Origin: Sphingobacterium wenxiniae
Lineage (GTDB): Bacteria; Bacteroidota; Bacteroidia; Sphingobacteriales; Sphingobacteriaceae
Reading direction: 5' to 3'
Length of the DNA: 64,000 bases
Assembly (NCBI RefSeq): GCF_900116225.1
Contig: NZ_FOZZ01000005.1
Span: forward strand, 186,001-250,000
The position numbers and the translations under genes are program-made. The notes beneath the pieces were generated by a model that was not told where the DNA came from, searched no databases, and saw only the letters and a list, made by a program, of their open reading frames with translations. This document shows, piece after piece, positions 44,633 to 53,631 of this stretch (positions within the stretch are counted from its first letter, which is position 1; the number at the start of each line of letters is the position of its first letter).

Positions 44633-46564
44633 CTATTCAACAACCAAGCTATTGTGTATCATCCGATAGTTATACTGCTGTATGAATGCTTTTAACTGCT
44701 GATCCAGACTATCTACCATCAAAGGTTGTTTGGACAGCAGATTATCCCGCTCTAAAGCATCCTCTTTCAAATTGAATAGGGAAATAGGTTTTATCCCATC
44801 GTGGGTCATAAAATAGTCGCCCTGAAAAAAGTTAAAAACACCACCGATATTATTCACCAAGAAATTATCTTTATTCGAAGACAAGGCATCAAATCCAAAT
44901 GAAAAATAAGGTTGATCATACCCCAAATAGTTTAATACGGTAGGCAGTATATCGATTTGCTGGACCAATTTATCCGACATACCTTTCCACTCCCCACCAG
45001 GCCGATAAAAAATAATAGGAATAGCAAACGAGTTTGCCTGTGTCTGATACGCAGGTAAGTGACTAACCGACGAATGATCAGCACATAAGACAAATAGGGT
45101 GTTTTCAAACCATGGAGCTTTCTTTGCTTTCTCGAAGAACTGCCTTAATGCATAGTCGGTATACCCCACAGGCTCATGCAGGGGAAGTGGTCCCTTAGGG
45201 AAGACCCCCTGATACTTTTCAGGCACTTTAAATGGGTGGTGAGAGGAAAGAGAAAAGAAACTTGCAAAGAAAGGCTCTGGCATCTCGGTCAGCTTATCCG
45301 CCATGAACTGCATAAAAGGTTCATCCCAGATTCCCCAAATGCCATCAAAATCCTTATCATTGCTGTATTCGTCTTTTCCAAAATAATGCTTTATACCTGC
45401 CAGCTGCGTATAAGCCGAAAACCCCATACTTCCATTTGGTGCTCCATGGAAAAAAGCTGTCTCATAACCTTTATCACCCAAGAGCTTCGCTATGCTTGTG
45501 GTCTTATTACCCGAATAGATAGAAAGCACAAAAGGCTCTCCTACCGAAGGTATTCCCGTAATGATAGAAGGTAGCGCATCGATTGATTTACGTCCATTAG
45601 CAAAGGAACGTGTAAAGGTAAAAGATTCCTGCACCAAAGAATCCAAAAACGGTGTATAACCTTTGTATTTTCCACCGTCTATAACCTTATTCAGCGCACC
45701 AATGTGCTCCTTACCAAAACTTTCTAGGATAAGGAAAACCACATTCAGCGGTTTAAAGGTTATAGAATCTGCAGGATAATGAATAACAGGATAACGTGCA
45801 TCCAATTCCTCTTCTGTATAATAATGAACCTCTTTTAGCTGTATGGCTTTCAACGTTTTCAACATGCTGAAGGGCGTATTCAACACGATATTCATTTCTT
45901 CGGGTAGCTTCACATAATCACCCGCATTGCTCAATGTGATAGGTCTCGTGCTATGTGCCCAACCGCCACGTACTCCCCCAATAAACAAAAAAGCGACCAA
46001 TAGCAACAATGCCAATTGTGTACCATAGAATGCCCAGCTCATCCATATGGGGCGCTTCAGGGAGATTAGTCCGGCAATTTTATACACCAAATAGACCAAA
46101 GCGATGAACACAAGCACAAGCCCCCAATAGTCTATTAAAAAATCACCAATCAAACGTCCTATATTTTTCTCATTGGCAAATTGTCCGAACACTGTCCCTG
46201 TCGTTCGTTTCAACGTAAATGGGTAATAGGCATAATCAATTAAGTTTAAAGCCACTCCTAAGCTGTTGGTCACGATAAACACATACCGCGCAATTTTTTG
46301 ATAAATACCCGCATATTTAAAAGGAACAGGCAGTGACTGCATGAGGATATAAAGGATATTCAGATACAGTAGGGCTACAACATCAAACTTTATACCTCCC
46401 CACAACATCGGGATCAGGTCTGTCCATTCCACTCTTGGAAATAACGCCACGTTATACCAGTAGAACCCTATACGGAGACCTGTGTACAATAGCAACAACA
46501 AAACAAATTGTGCCGCCATCAACAGAAAAGTATTGCCTACAGACTGTGCGATGATCTTTTTCAT
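44633..46564 (-). CDS. LTA synthase family membrane enzyme (alkaline-phosphatase superfamily), copy 1
   Basis: A 643-residue protein with about five N-terminal membrane helices (to about 205) and a large extracytoplasmic sulfatase-like domain. Metal-site and nucleophile segments are VFLILESFGKEH near 275, NGRKSIDALPSII near 320 with serine where LtaS has threonine, SLSSHHPF near 425, and LCADHSSVSH near 490. Relatives transfer phosphoglycerol or phosphoethanolamine to lipids or glycans in the envelope. Gram-negative Bacteroidota lack teichoic acid, so the product is unknown. A second copy lies 55 bases upstream on the same strand. Confidence 0.88.
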   Translation of the reverse strand: MKKIIAQSVGNTFLLMAAQFVLLLLLYTGLRIGFYWYNVALFPRVEWTDLIPMLWGGIKFDVVALLYLNILYILMQSLPVPFKYAGIYQKIARYVFIVTNSLGVALNLIDYAYYPFTLKRTTGTVFGQFANEKNIGRLIGDFLIDYWGLVLVFIALVYLVYKIAGLISLKRPIWMSWAFYGTQLALLLLVAFLFIGGVRGGWAHSTRPITLSNAGDYVKLPEEMNIVLNTPFSMLKTLKAIQLKEVHYYTEEELDARYPVIHYPADSITFKPLNVVFLILESFGKEHIGALNKVIDGGKYKGYTPFLDSLVQESFTFTRSFANGRKSIDALPSIITGIPSVGEPFVLSIYSGNKTTSIAKLLGDKGYETAFFHGAPNGSMGFSAYTQLAGIKHYFGKDEYSNDKDFDGIWGIWDEPFMQFMADKLTEMPEPFFASFFSLSSHHPFKVPEKYQGVFPKGPLPLHEPVGYTDYALRQFFEKAKKAPWFENTLFVLCADHSSVSHLPAYQTQANSFAIPIIFYRPGGEWKGMSDKLVQQIDILPTVLNYLGYDQPYFSFGFDALSSNKDNFLVNNIGGVFNFFQGDYFMTHDGIKPISLFNLKEDALERDNLLSKQPLMVDSLDQQLKAFIQQYNYRMIHNSLVVE

Positions 46565-46619
46565 TTATAACAAAGATATGAGCTGTATTTCCTTAGACAA
46601 AAGTGAACTATCCATACGA

Positions 46620-48500
46620 TCAATATTTTAAAAAATCATTAAAAACCGTCTGATAATAAGCCTTCGCTACGTGGATAAGTTTCTCCCGGTGATCCACACT
46701 ATCTTTTGGAAACGTACTGTAGCTGATATTTCTTTTTAGCATATCATAGCTTACGGCTCCTTCATTATTTATTACACCAAAAGCTGCATTCGAATTATAA
46801 AAAGCCAGATGTTTCCGTCTCAAAGCAAAAAGGTCTTGCGAATACTTAAACCGCATCGTCTTCTCTTGCACAAAGCCTGCCAAGGTACTGGCTATATCCA
46901 ACTGGCTAACCACCTCGTCTACCTTCTTACCTCTGTATTCTTCTTTGAGCGCTCCTCCAAAAACAAACAGCGGAATATGATAACGTTCCGGACGATCAAG
47001 TCCATATTTTTCTGTGGGATATACATGTCCATGGTCGGAAGTAACCACTACAATAGTGTTTTCGTACCAATCTTGCTGTTTTGCTTCTTCAATAAAGTTA
47101 AACAACATCGTATCGGTATAAAATGTAGTACTACGATAAGCATCAGCTTTGGTTTTATTCCCAAACGCATACGAGGGTGACAGATCAAACGGTTCATGAT
47201 TCACCAGTGTGTAAAAAATACTGAAAAAGGGTTTTTTCTCTTTTTTCAAACTATTCAATAATCGTTTCGCGACCAGATGATCGTAAACACCCCAAGAATT
47301 ACGCTGTGCATTTATAGGGAAATTGGCATTATCCACCACTTTATCAATACCATGCGTAAGCATAAAAGACTTAAAGTTATAAAACTCACTTTGACCTCCA
47401 TGGTAAAAGGATGTCGCATAGCCCAAGGAGTCAAAAACTTGTCCTACAGCAGGTAGTTTTTCATGTTTCGGAATATATTTGATAATACTTTCAGGACCCT
47501 GCGAAGGGAAACCACTCAATACGGCAATCATTCCTTTGTCAGAACGATCAGCAGCAGCATAAGCTTGTGTAAAATTAACTCCTTCACGCATCAATGTTGT
47601 CATCTTCGGCGTGATGTCTTTCTCTCCTCCTAAATCAGCAAACACTTGTGCCACCACCCCCTCCAAAATAACCAAAATAACATTTGGCCTATCCGTTTTC
47701 AAGACATTGATCACACTATCCCGATCATATAACAAGCTGTCACCCACGATAGCTTTTGCTTCTTCTTCCGACATAAACTGATAAGGACTCTTTTTCGTAC
47801 TTTTCGTCAAGTCTTTCAGAAAGGACCAATACGTATTGACCGCAGCATGGTTTGCCGTATTATCGTCAGAGAAATACACCGCACTTTGGTTCAATGTTGC
47901 TCGTCCATATCCTCCACGAATGAACGTAAAGAGGGCTAAAGCTCCCAATACAAACAATATAACTGTGCTTTTCAGGGATTGAGATGTGTATTTCGCTCGC
48001 TTCACCACCACCCAATGATAAAAATAATGAGCAACGACAAAATAAATGGTTAGCATCAAAGCTGCCTGCAAAAGCATACCCGCATCTACAGAACTTGAAA
48101 CACCACCGATAGTATCAAGCCCTAACGTAAGCGCTCTTTTGCTCACTTTCTCTCCCCATGACTCATACAATGGCAGGTTAGCAATCGTTATTGCTGCAAA
48201 TAAGAACGTAGGCAACATCACATACACGCGAAGCAACCACGGAGACACTCCCCTTTGCAACCACAACTGTTGGATAATAAAAAACAAAAAAGGTAACGCC
48301 ATTAGATAAGCAGCCAAAGAAAAATCTAGCCTGAGTCCATAAAGAAAGGCATAGGCAATATCCTGTACGTCCTCTATTTTATATCGGAAACTCAAGACGA
48401 AAGCTGCTCTGTCAACAAAAGACAACACAAGCCAATAGGCAAATAATGACACAAAAAACAACAAACTAACGCGCCAACCCGGCTTCTGCCCTACGTTCAT
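46620..48500 (-). CDS. LTA synthase family membrane enzyme, copy 2
   Basis: From the ATG at 48500 (MNVGQKPGWRVSL) the product has 626 residues; a start at 48575 would add 25 residues that overlap the valS control region. It has about five membrane helices and then a sulfatase-like domain with VILVILEGV near 275, AAADRSDKGMIAVLSG near 310, TLVNHEPF near 440 and VTSDHGHVYPTEK near 495. The sequence is clearly different from copy 1, so the duplication is old and the substrates may differ. It is probably co-transcribed with copy 1 and divergent from valS. Confidence 0.87.
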   Translation of the reverse strand: MNVGQKPGWRVSLLFFVSLFAYWLVLSFVDRAAFVLSFRYKIEDVQDIAYAFLYGLRLDFSLAAYLMALPFLFFIIQQLWLQRGVSPWLLRVYVMLPTFLFAAITIANLPLYESWGEKVSKRALTLGLDTIGGVSSSVDAGMLLQAALMLTIYFVVAHYFYHWVVVKRAKYTSQSLKSTVILFVLGALALFTFIRGGYGRATLNQSAVYFSDDNTANHAAVNTYWSFLKDLTKSTKKSPYQFMSEEEAKAIVGDSLLYDRDSVINVLKTDRPNVILVILEGVVAQVFADLGGEKDITPKMTTLMREGVNFTQAYAAADRSDKGMIAVLSGFPSQGPESIIKYIPKHEKLPAVGQVFDSLGYATSFYHGGQSEFYNFKSFMLTHGIDKVVDNANFPINAQRNSWGVYDHLVAKRLLNSLKKEKKPFFSIFYTLVNHEPFDLSPSYAFGNKTKADAYRSTTFYTDTMLFNFIEEAKQQDWYENTIVVVTSDHGHVYPTEKYGLDRPERYHIPLFVFGGALKEEYRGKKVDEVVSQLDIASTLAGFVQEKTMRFKYSQDLFALRRKHLAFYNSNAAFGVINNEGAVSYDMLKRNISYSTFPKDSVDHREKLIHVAKAYYQTVFNDFLKY

Positions 48501-48592
48501 ATAAGTATAAAAAATAAAATTAACCGCAAATTTACATATTATTGTTTGCAAATTCACGGATTTGCACATTCGCAAATCTCCCCTTAAATCCG

Positions 48593-48600
48593 TATTTTTG
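48593..48600 (+). promoter_or_regulatory. Possible -7 element for valS
   Basis: TATTTTTG fits TAnnTTTG, 28 bases before the valS ATG. Upstream a GATTTGC/GCAAATC inverted repeat (48559-48578) is present, but no -33 TTTG at the expected spacing. Confidence 0.35.
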
Positions 48601-48628
48601 CATTTCGATTTTTGAACGATTTATAACA

Positions 48629-51247
48629 ATGAGCATAGCAAAAACTTATAACCCAAAAGAGGCTGAAGAAAAGTGGTATTCCTATTGGATGGAAAACGGT
48701 TTTTTCCGTTCTACACCTGATGAGCGTGAACCGTACACCATTGTGATGCCGCCGCCAAACGTAACAGGCGTTTTGCACATGGGGCACATGCTAAATAATA
48801 CCATTCAAGATGTGTTGATTCGCCGTGCACGTATGCAAGGTAAAAATGCCTGCTGGGTTCCGGGAACAGACCATGCCTCGATTGCAACGGAAGCCAAAGT
48901 GGTCGCTATGCTTAAAGAGCAAGGTATCGACAAAAAATCCCTTAACCGTGAAGACTTCTTAAAACACGCTTGGGAATGGAAAGAAAAATACGGCGGCATT
49001 ATCCTGAAGCAACTGGAAAAGCTTGGTGCTTCCTGCGATTGGGATCGCACCAAATTCACCATGGATTCGGATCTTTCCGAAGCCGTGATTGATACGTTCA
49101 TCAAGTTTTACAAAGAGGGTTACATCTATCGCGGTGTACGCATGGTCAACTGGGACCCACAAGGAAAAACTGCTCTTTCGGACGAGGAAGTAATCCGCAA
49201 AGAAGTCAACCAAAAACTATACTACATCCGCTATCAAATCAAAGACAGCGCAGAATATCTCATTATCGCGACTACTCGTCCGGAGACGATTATGGCAGAT
49301 ACAGCCATCTGTATCAACCCGAACGACGAGCGTTATCAGCACCTAAAAGGTAAAACCGTACTCGTTCCTTTGGTTAATCGTGAAATTCCGGTTATTCAGG
49401 ACGAGTATGTAGAAATGGAATTCGGTACAGGATGTTTAAAAGTGACTCCTGCCCACGACTTGAATGACTACGAATTGGGGCAAAGGCACAATTTGCCGGT
49501 AATCGACATCTTAAACGATGACGGAACACTTAACGAAAAAGCGGAGATATTAATCGGTGAAGACCGCTTTATCGCACGTAAGAAAGTGGCGAAAATGTTG
49601 GAAGAAGTCGATCAGATTGAAAAAATTGAAGATTACAAATCACAGGTTGGCTTCTCTGAACGTACAGATGCTGCCATCGAGCCTAAGCTCTCTATGCAAT
49701 GGTTCTGCAAAATGGACCAACTGGCAAAACCGGCTTTGGAATATGTAGAAAACGGCACCATCAAACTGATCCCGGAGAAATTCTTTGCTTCGTACAAGCA
49801 CTGGATGGAAAATGTGAAAGATTGGTGTATTTCCCGCCAGCTGTGGTGGGGACAACGTATCCCTGCTTGGTACAACAGCAACAACGAATGGGTAGTAGCC
49901 AAAACCGAAGCAGAAGCTATACAGGAGTTTGAAGCACAGGGCAAATCTACCGAAGGCATCCGTCAAGAGGATGACGTTCTAGATACGTGGTTTTCTTCCG
50001 GGTTATGGCCAATGTCTGTATTTGATGGCGTACGCAATCCAGATAATGAAGATTTCAAATACTACTACCCAACCAACGATCTGGTGACAGCACCGGAGAT
50101 CCTGTTTTTCTGGGTAGCGCGCATGATTATCATGGGGCATGATTATACTGAGAAGCCTCCATTCCGTAATGTATATCTTACAGGTATTGTGCGTGATAAA
50201 TTAGGTCGCAAGATGTCTAAGTCATTAGGGAATTCACCTGATCCTATTGAATTGATGGAGCATTATGGTACTGATGGTGTTCGTGTAGGGATGTTACTCT
50301 CATCGCCTGCTGGAAATGACCTGATGTTCGATGTGTCTTACTGTGAACAAGGCCGTAACTTTGCCAATAAAATATGGAACGCATTCCGCTTGGTAAAAGG
50401 CTGGGAAACAATTGATACCCCAGCTACCGAAGCACAAAAAACAGCGGCACAGTGGTTTGAGAACCGCTTTAATCAAGCCGTTGCCGAAATCGATGAGCAT
50501 TTTGCCAACTACCGCTTATCCGATGCTCTGATGGCAACCTATAAATTGGTATGGGATGATTTCTGCGCTTGGTACTTAGAATTGGTTAAACCCGCTTACC
50601 AAAGCCCTATCGAAGCCGAAACTTTAGAAACGGTCAAAACCTTGTTCCAGAAAATATTAGCATTAGCACATCCATTTATGCCATTCTTGACTGAAGAATT
50701 ATGGCACGATGAGTTATTCGGCACACGGCAAGCCAAGGATTGTGTTATCGTAGCACAATATCCTGAAGTAAAAGCTTTTGATGAGCAAATCATCAAAGAA
50801 TTTGCAACGGTACAGCAGATTATTTCCGAAGTACGTAATATCCGTAACTCCAAAGGAATGTCGCCAAAAGTAGAGCTGCCTTTGGCAATCAACAATACAG
50901 ACGTTAACTTCTCCAAATACGAGGAAAGTATCGTCAAGTTGGCCAATATCTCTGAATTGACCTTCGTTCAGGAAAAAATCACAGGAGCAATCAGTTTCTT
51001 AGCCGGTAAAACCGAGTGCTATGTTAAGCTGGACACCGACAATATTGACGTAGAAGCTGAACGCGAACGTATCAGTAAAGAAATCGCTTATCTGCAAGGG
51101 TTCTTGGTATCGGTAGACAAAAAATTATCGAACGAGCGCTTTGTACAAAACGCTAAACCGGAAATCGTACAGAACGAACAGAACAAAAAAGCTGACGCAG
51201 AAGCCAAAATCAAGATTTTGGAAGAAAGCTTGGCTAATTTGGGATAA
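48629..51247 (+). CDS. valS: Valine--tRNA ligase
   Basis: ATG 48629 gives MSIAKTYNPKEAEEKWYSYW, the normal ValRS start, and 872 residues; a start at 48542 would add 29 unlike the family and overlap promoter DNA. The class I motifs are PPPNVTGVLHMGH at 41-53 (HIGH-type) and KMSKS at 528-532. An editing domain lies between, and an anticodon-binding domain and a C-terminal coiled-coil arm (from about 810, with ERERISKEIAYLQG) follow. It charges tRNA-Val. A perfect hairpin terminator follows. Confidence 0.97.
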   Translation: MSIAKTYNPKEAEEKWYSYWMENGFFRSTPDEREPYTIVMPPPNVTGVLHMGHMLNNTIQDVLIRRARMQGKNACWVPGTDHASIATEAKVVAMLKEQGIDKKSLNREDFLKHAWEWKEKYGGIILKQLEKLGASCDWDRTKFTMDSDLSEAVIDTFIKFYKEGYIYRGVRMVNWDPQGKTALSDEEVIRKEVNQKLYYIRYQIKDSAEYLIIATTRPETIMADTAICINPNDERYQHLKGKTVLVPLVNREIPVIQDEYVEMEFGTGCLKVTPAHDLNDYELGQRHNLPVIDILNDDGTLNEKAEILIGEDRFIARKKVAKMLEEVDQIEKIEDYKSQVGFSERTDAAIEPKLSMQWFCKMDQLAKPALEYVENGTIKLIPEKFFASYKHWMENVKDWCISRQLWWGQRIPAWYNSNNEWVVAKTEAEAIQEFEAQGKSTEGIRQEDDVLDTWFSSGLWPMSVFDGVRNPDNEDFKYYYPTNDLVTAPEILFFWVARMIIMGHDYTEKPPFRNVYLTGIVRDKLGRKMSKSLGNSPDPIELMEHYGTDGVRVGMLLSSPAGNDLMFDVSYCEQGRNFANKIWNAFRLVKGWETIDTPATEAQKTAAQWFENRFNQAVAEIDEHFANYRLSDALMATYKLVWDDFCAWYLELVKPAYQSPIEAETLETVKTLFQKILALAHPFMPFLTEELWHDELFGTRQAKDCVIVAQYPEVKAFDEQIIKEFATVQQIISEVRNIRNSKGMSPKVELPLAINNTDVNFSKYEESIVKLANISELTFVQEKITGAISFLAGKTECYVKLDTDNIDVEAERERISKEIAYLQGFLVSVDKKLSNERFVQNAKPEIVQNEQNKKADAEAKIKILEESLANLG

Positions 51248-51255
51248 TTTAATCA

Positions 51256-51290
51256 AAGACCTATAAGGTTTTAAAAACCTTATAGGTCTT
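51256..51290 (+). terminator. 17-bp hairpin terminator after valS
   Basis: Arms 51256-51272 and 51274-51290 are fully complementary around one base, 9 bases after the stop. Confidence 0.8.
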
Positions 51291-51351
51291 CCTCCCCTTC
51301 TCACAAACAAAACCACTCCTCAGCTGTTCTTTAATAAAAAACAATTGTATT

Positions 51352-52101
51352 ATGTCTTATACTACATTTAAAGAACTTCACGAAAAAGAACAATTATTGA
51401 TATTAGGGAATGTCTGGGATGCCCAAAGCGCAAAATTAGCCGAAGAGGCTGGTTTTAAAGCTTTAGGAAGCTCTAGCCATGCAATTGCCAATCTACTGGG
51501 TTACGAAGACGGCGAAGAAATCTCGGTGGATGAAATCCTGTTTATGGTTGAGCGTATTGTGAAAGCGGTTGATATTCCTGTATCGGTTGACTTCGAAGCT
51601 GGTTACTCCGATAACCCCGAAAAAGTGGCACAACATGTCAAACAATTGGTTGACCTTGGTGTAGTCGGGATCAATCTCGAAGACGGAAAGGTTATCCAAG
51701 GCGAACGGAAATTGCAGGACACACAGTTATTAGTACAAAAGATTCAGGCTATAAAAGCAAACACTCCTGACATTTTCATTAATGCACGAGCAGATACGTA
51801 CACTACCAAACACCCACAGGCGTTAGAAGAATCTATTGAACGGGCTAAAGCGTACACAGCAGCAGGAGCAGATGGGATATTTATTCCCCTTGTAGAAGAG
51901 CAAAGTGATATTCAAAAAATTACGTCTGCAACATCCTTACCGTTAAATATTTTCCTAACGGACAAACTACCAGATGTGCAAACATTGCACACTTGGGGTG
52001 TCAAGCGATTGAGTCACGGTGCTAAGGTTTATGAATGGCTAATCGAAAAGAATAAAGAGGTATTTAATGATTTTATTCAATCGCCGAAATTACCAAAATA
52101 G
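51352..52101 (+). CDS. Isocitrate lyase / PEP mutase family protein
   Basis: A 249-residue TIM-barrel enzyme. It has the family beginning LLILGNVWDAQSAKLAEEAGFKAL near 15-38, SVDFEAGY near 80-87 with the metal-binding acid, GINLEDG near 107-113, and FINARADTY near 141-149. The loop lacks the KKCGHM-type sequence of true isocitrate lyase and is short, as in phosphonomutase or oxaloacetate-hydrolase relatives. The reaction, probably C-C or P-C bond cleavage of a small acid, cannot be named. It has its own hairpin terminator. Confidence 0.85.
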   Translation: MSYTTFKELHEKEQLLILGNVWDAQSAKLAEEAGFKALGSSSHAIANLLGYEDGEEISVDEILFMVERIVKAVDIPVSVDFEAGYSDNPEKVAQHVKQLVDLGVVGINLEDGKVIQGERKLQDTQLLVQKIQAIKANTPDIFINARADTYTTKHPQALEESIERAKAYTAAGADGIFIPLVEEQSDIQKITSATSLPLNIFLTDKLPDVQTLHTWGVKRLSHGAKVYEWLIEKNKEVFNDFIQSPKLPK

Positions 52102-52111
52102 GTGTATGAGC

Positions 52112-52150
52112 ATGTCTCCTATGTTTGTATAAAGCAAATATAGGAGACAT
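52112..52150 (+). terminator. Hairpin after the isocitrate lyase family gene
   Basis: An 11-base perfect stem (52112-52122 with 52140-52150), extended inward by a nearly complementary GTTTG/CAAAT pair. Confidence 0.75.
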
Positions 52151-52261
52151 TATTCCATATTACTTCTAATATAGTCCGCGAGCACGAGAAGACTCCTCCT
52201 ATTAGAAATCCGTACAGACCCTTCCGAACTCTATGGATAGTATCGGCAATAAACTATCTAA

Positions 52262-52975
52262 TTACCTTAACTTTTTCAGCAACTTCTGGGCTTTATCGTA
52301 AATCTTCGATGAAGTTCCAATCATTTCCAGTCTTTGCTTGGCTTTCTCTTCCTGCCCTCCCTCTATATAAGCTACTGCCACATAGTAGTTGGCCTCATGT
52401 TGAAATACCGATTCCCCATCAGCCAACGGCAACAGATACTGTGTTGCTTCTTCAAATTTCTTCTCCCCGATCAAACTTAGCCCCAGATAATACTGATATT
52501 GCAATACCGATGAATCTTCGGAAAGTAATTGCTTCAGGATTTTTGTACTCTCCACATAATCTTTTTCATTGAACGCACGAACCGCCTGCTCATACTGATT
52601 TTTCTCACTGTTTATATCCCCCCTTACAATCTCAGAGCGCATTTCGGGCAATTGGTAATAGGAACCTGGAAACAAAAACAATCGGCCTAAGATAAGCAAG
52701 CACGCTGCCGCAGCAATTGGAATAATCCACCTTCGCCAAACCCATATTTTCCCTTTTTCTGTGCGGAACGATTTTTCTGCATCTCGTAAAGTCTGACGCA
52801 ACGGACCGTCATCTGCCAATAAACGCTTGCGCAGGACTGCGTGCAATTCCTGCTGTAGCCCCACTTCCTCCTGAAAAGAGGAATCCGTCTCCCACAAATT
52901 ATCAAATGCGTCTTGATCCTCCGCAGACAATACGCCATCAATATAATCCTGAATAAGCTCCTCTCTCGTCTTCAT
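52262..52975 (-). CDS. Membrane-spanning TPR protein in the anti-sigma position
   Basis: A 237-residue protein. Residues 1-80 are acidic and helical (REELIQDYIDGVLSAEDQDAFD), like the cytoplasmic part of Bacteroidota anti-sigma factors, but without a zinc-binding HxxxCxxC. One membrane helix spans about 84-102. The outer part (about 120-237) carries TPR-like repeats: AVRAFNEKDYVESTKILKQL, YLGLSLIGEKKFEEATQYL and VAVAYIEGGQEEKAKQRL. The gene starts 3 bases after the sigma-factor stop, so it very likely controls that sigma factor and senses a periplasmic partner through its TPR part. The anti-sigma role is inferred. Confidence 0.75.
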   Translation of the reverse strand: MKTREELIQDYIDGVLSAEDQDAFDNLWETDSSFQEEVGLQQELHAVLRKRLLADDGPLRQTLRDAEKSFRTEKGKIWVWRRWIIPIAAAACLLILGRLFLFPGSYYQLPEMRSEIVRGDINSEKNQYEQAVRAFNEKDYVESTKILKQLLSEDSSVLQYQYYLGLSLIGEKKFEEATQYLLPLADGESVFQHEANYYVAVAYIEGGQEEKAKQRLEMIGTSSKIYDKAQKLLKKLR

Positions 52976-52978
52976 GAC

Positions 52979-53542
52979 CTATTTCTTTCTAAATAATGGA
53001 TGTTCCTTGACCTTTTCACTCAATTTCGCCATGCATTCGCTCTTTTTCTTACGAAGATACGCATACGTAATCCCCAAAGCTTCTGCTATTTTTTCCTGAT
53101 GTTTGGATTGCATACAACGCCGTATAATTTCCTGACAGCGTTCGCCCAGATCAAGCAACAATTCCATGATAACCTGCTCGCGTTCTTCTTGTACTAAATA
53201 ATCCGCATACATCTTCTCTCCCTCATCTTCTACATTAAATACAGTGTCATCTACATTTGTTACCTCCCTATGCTTATTTTTTTTCAGTGTATTCAACCAC
53301 TTTCGCTTAGCAACCAATAAAAGAAAGCTTTGGAAAGAGGTCGTTAACTGAAAATCTCTGTTTTTGGCAATATGGTAAATGTCCACCAACGACTCCTGCA
53401 ATATATCCCATCCATCATCTTCCGTACCATTATTCTTTACTATCATATTCACAACCACACGGCCATATTGCTTATAAATAAGCTGGATACCGCCATGCTG
53501 ATTGTCTAATAAATATTGAATGTATTTTTGTTCAGGATGCAT
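52979..53542 (-). CDS. Sigma-70 family (ECF-type) RNA polymerase sigma factor
   Basis: A 187-residue protein with a region 2-like segment at about 15-90 (LIYKQYGRVVVNMIVKNNG, ILQESLVDIYHIAKN, TSFQSFLLLVAKRKWLN) and a region 4 helix-turn-helix at about 130-178 (GERCQEIIRRCMQSKHQEKI, AEALGITYAYLRKKKSECMAK). The spacing matches ECF sigma factors. It is encoded 3 bases before the TPR membrane protein that probably holds it inactive, and divergent from the PKD/barrel and CHAT genes, its likely targets or partners. Confidence 0.9.
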   Translation of the reverse strand: MHPEQKYIQYLLDNQHGGIQLIYKQYGRVVVNMIVKNNGTEDDGWDILQESLVDIYHIAKNRDFQLTTSFQSFLLLVAKRKWLNTLKKNKHREVTNVDDTVFNVEDEGEKMYADYLVQEEREQVIMELLLDLGERCQEIIRRCMQSKHQEKIAEALGITYAYLRKKKSECMAKLSEKVKEHPLFRKK

Positions 53543-53557
53543 ACAGCTGATTAGTAT

Positions 53558-53588
53558 TTTGTAAATTTAAAACATTAATTGTATTTTG
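53558..53588 (+). promoter_or_regulatory. Possible promoter of the PKD-CHAT operon
   Basis: TTTG at 53558-53561 and TATTTTGG from 53582 are 20 bases apart, close to the Bacteroidota -33/-7 pattern, in the divergent spacer between the sigma factor and PKD genes. The GTATTTTG word occurs twice (53554 and 53581). Confidence 0.4.
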
Positions 53589-53631
53589 GAAAAAGTAGGC
53601 TTACATTTTAAAAACTCACCAATTGGCTACT

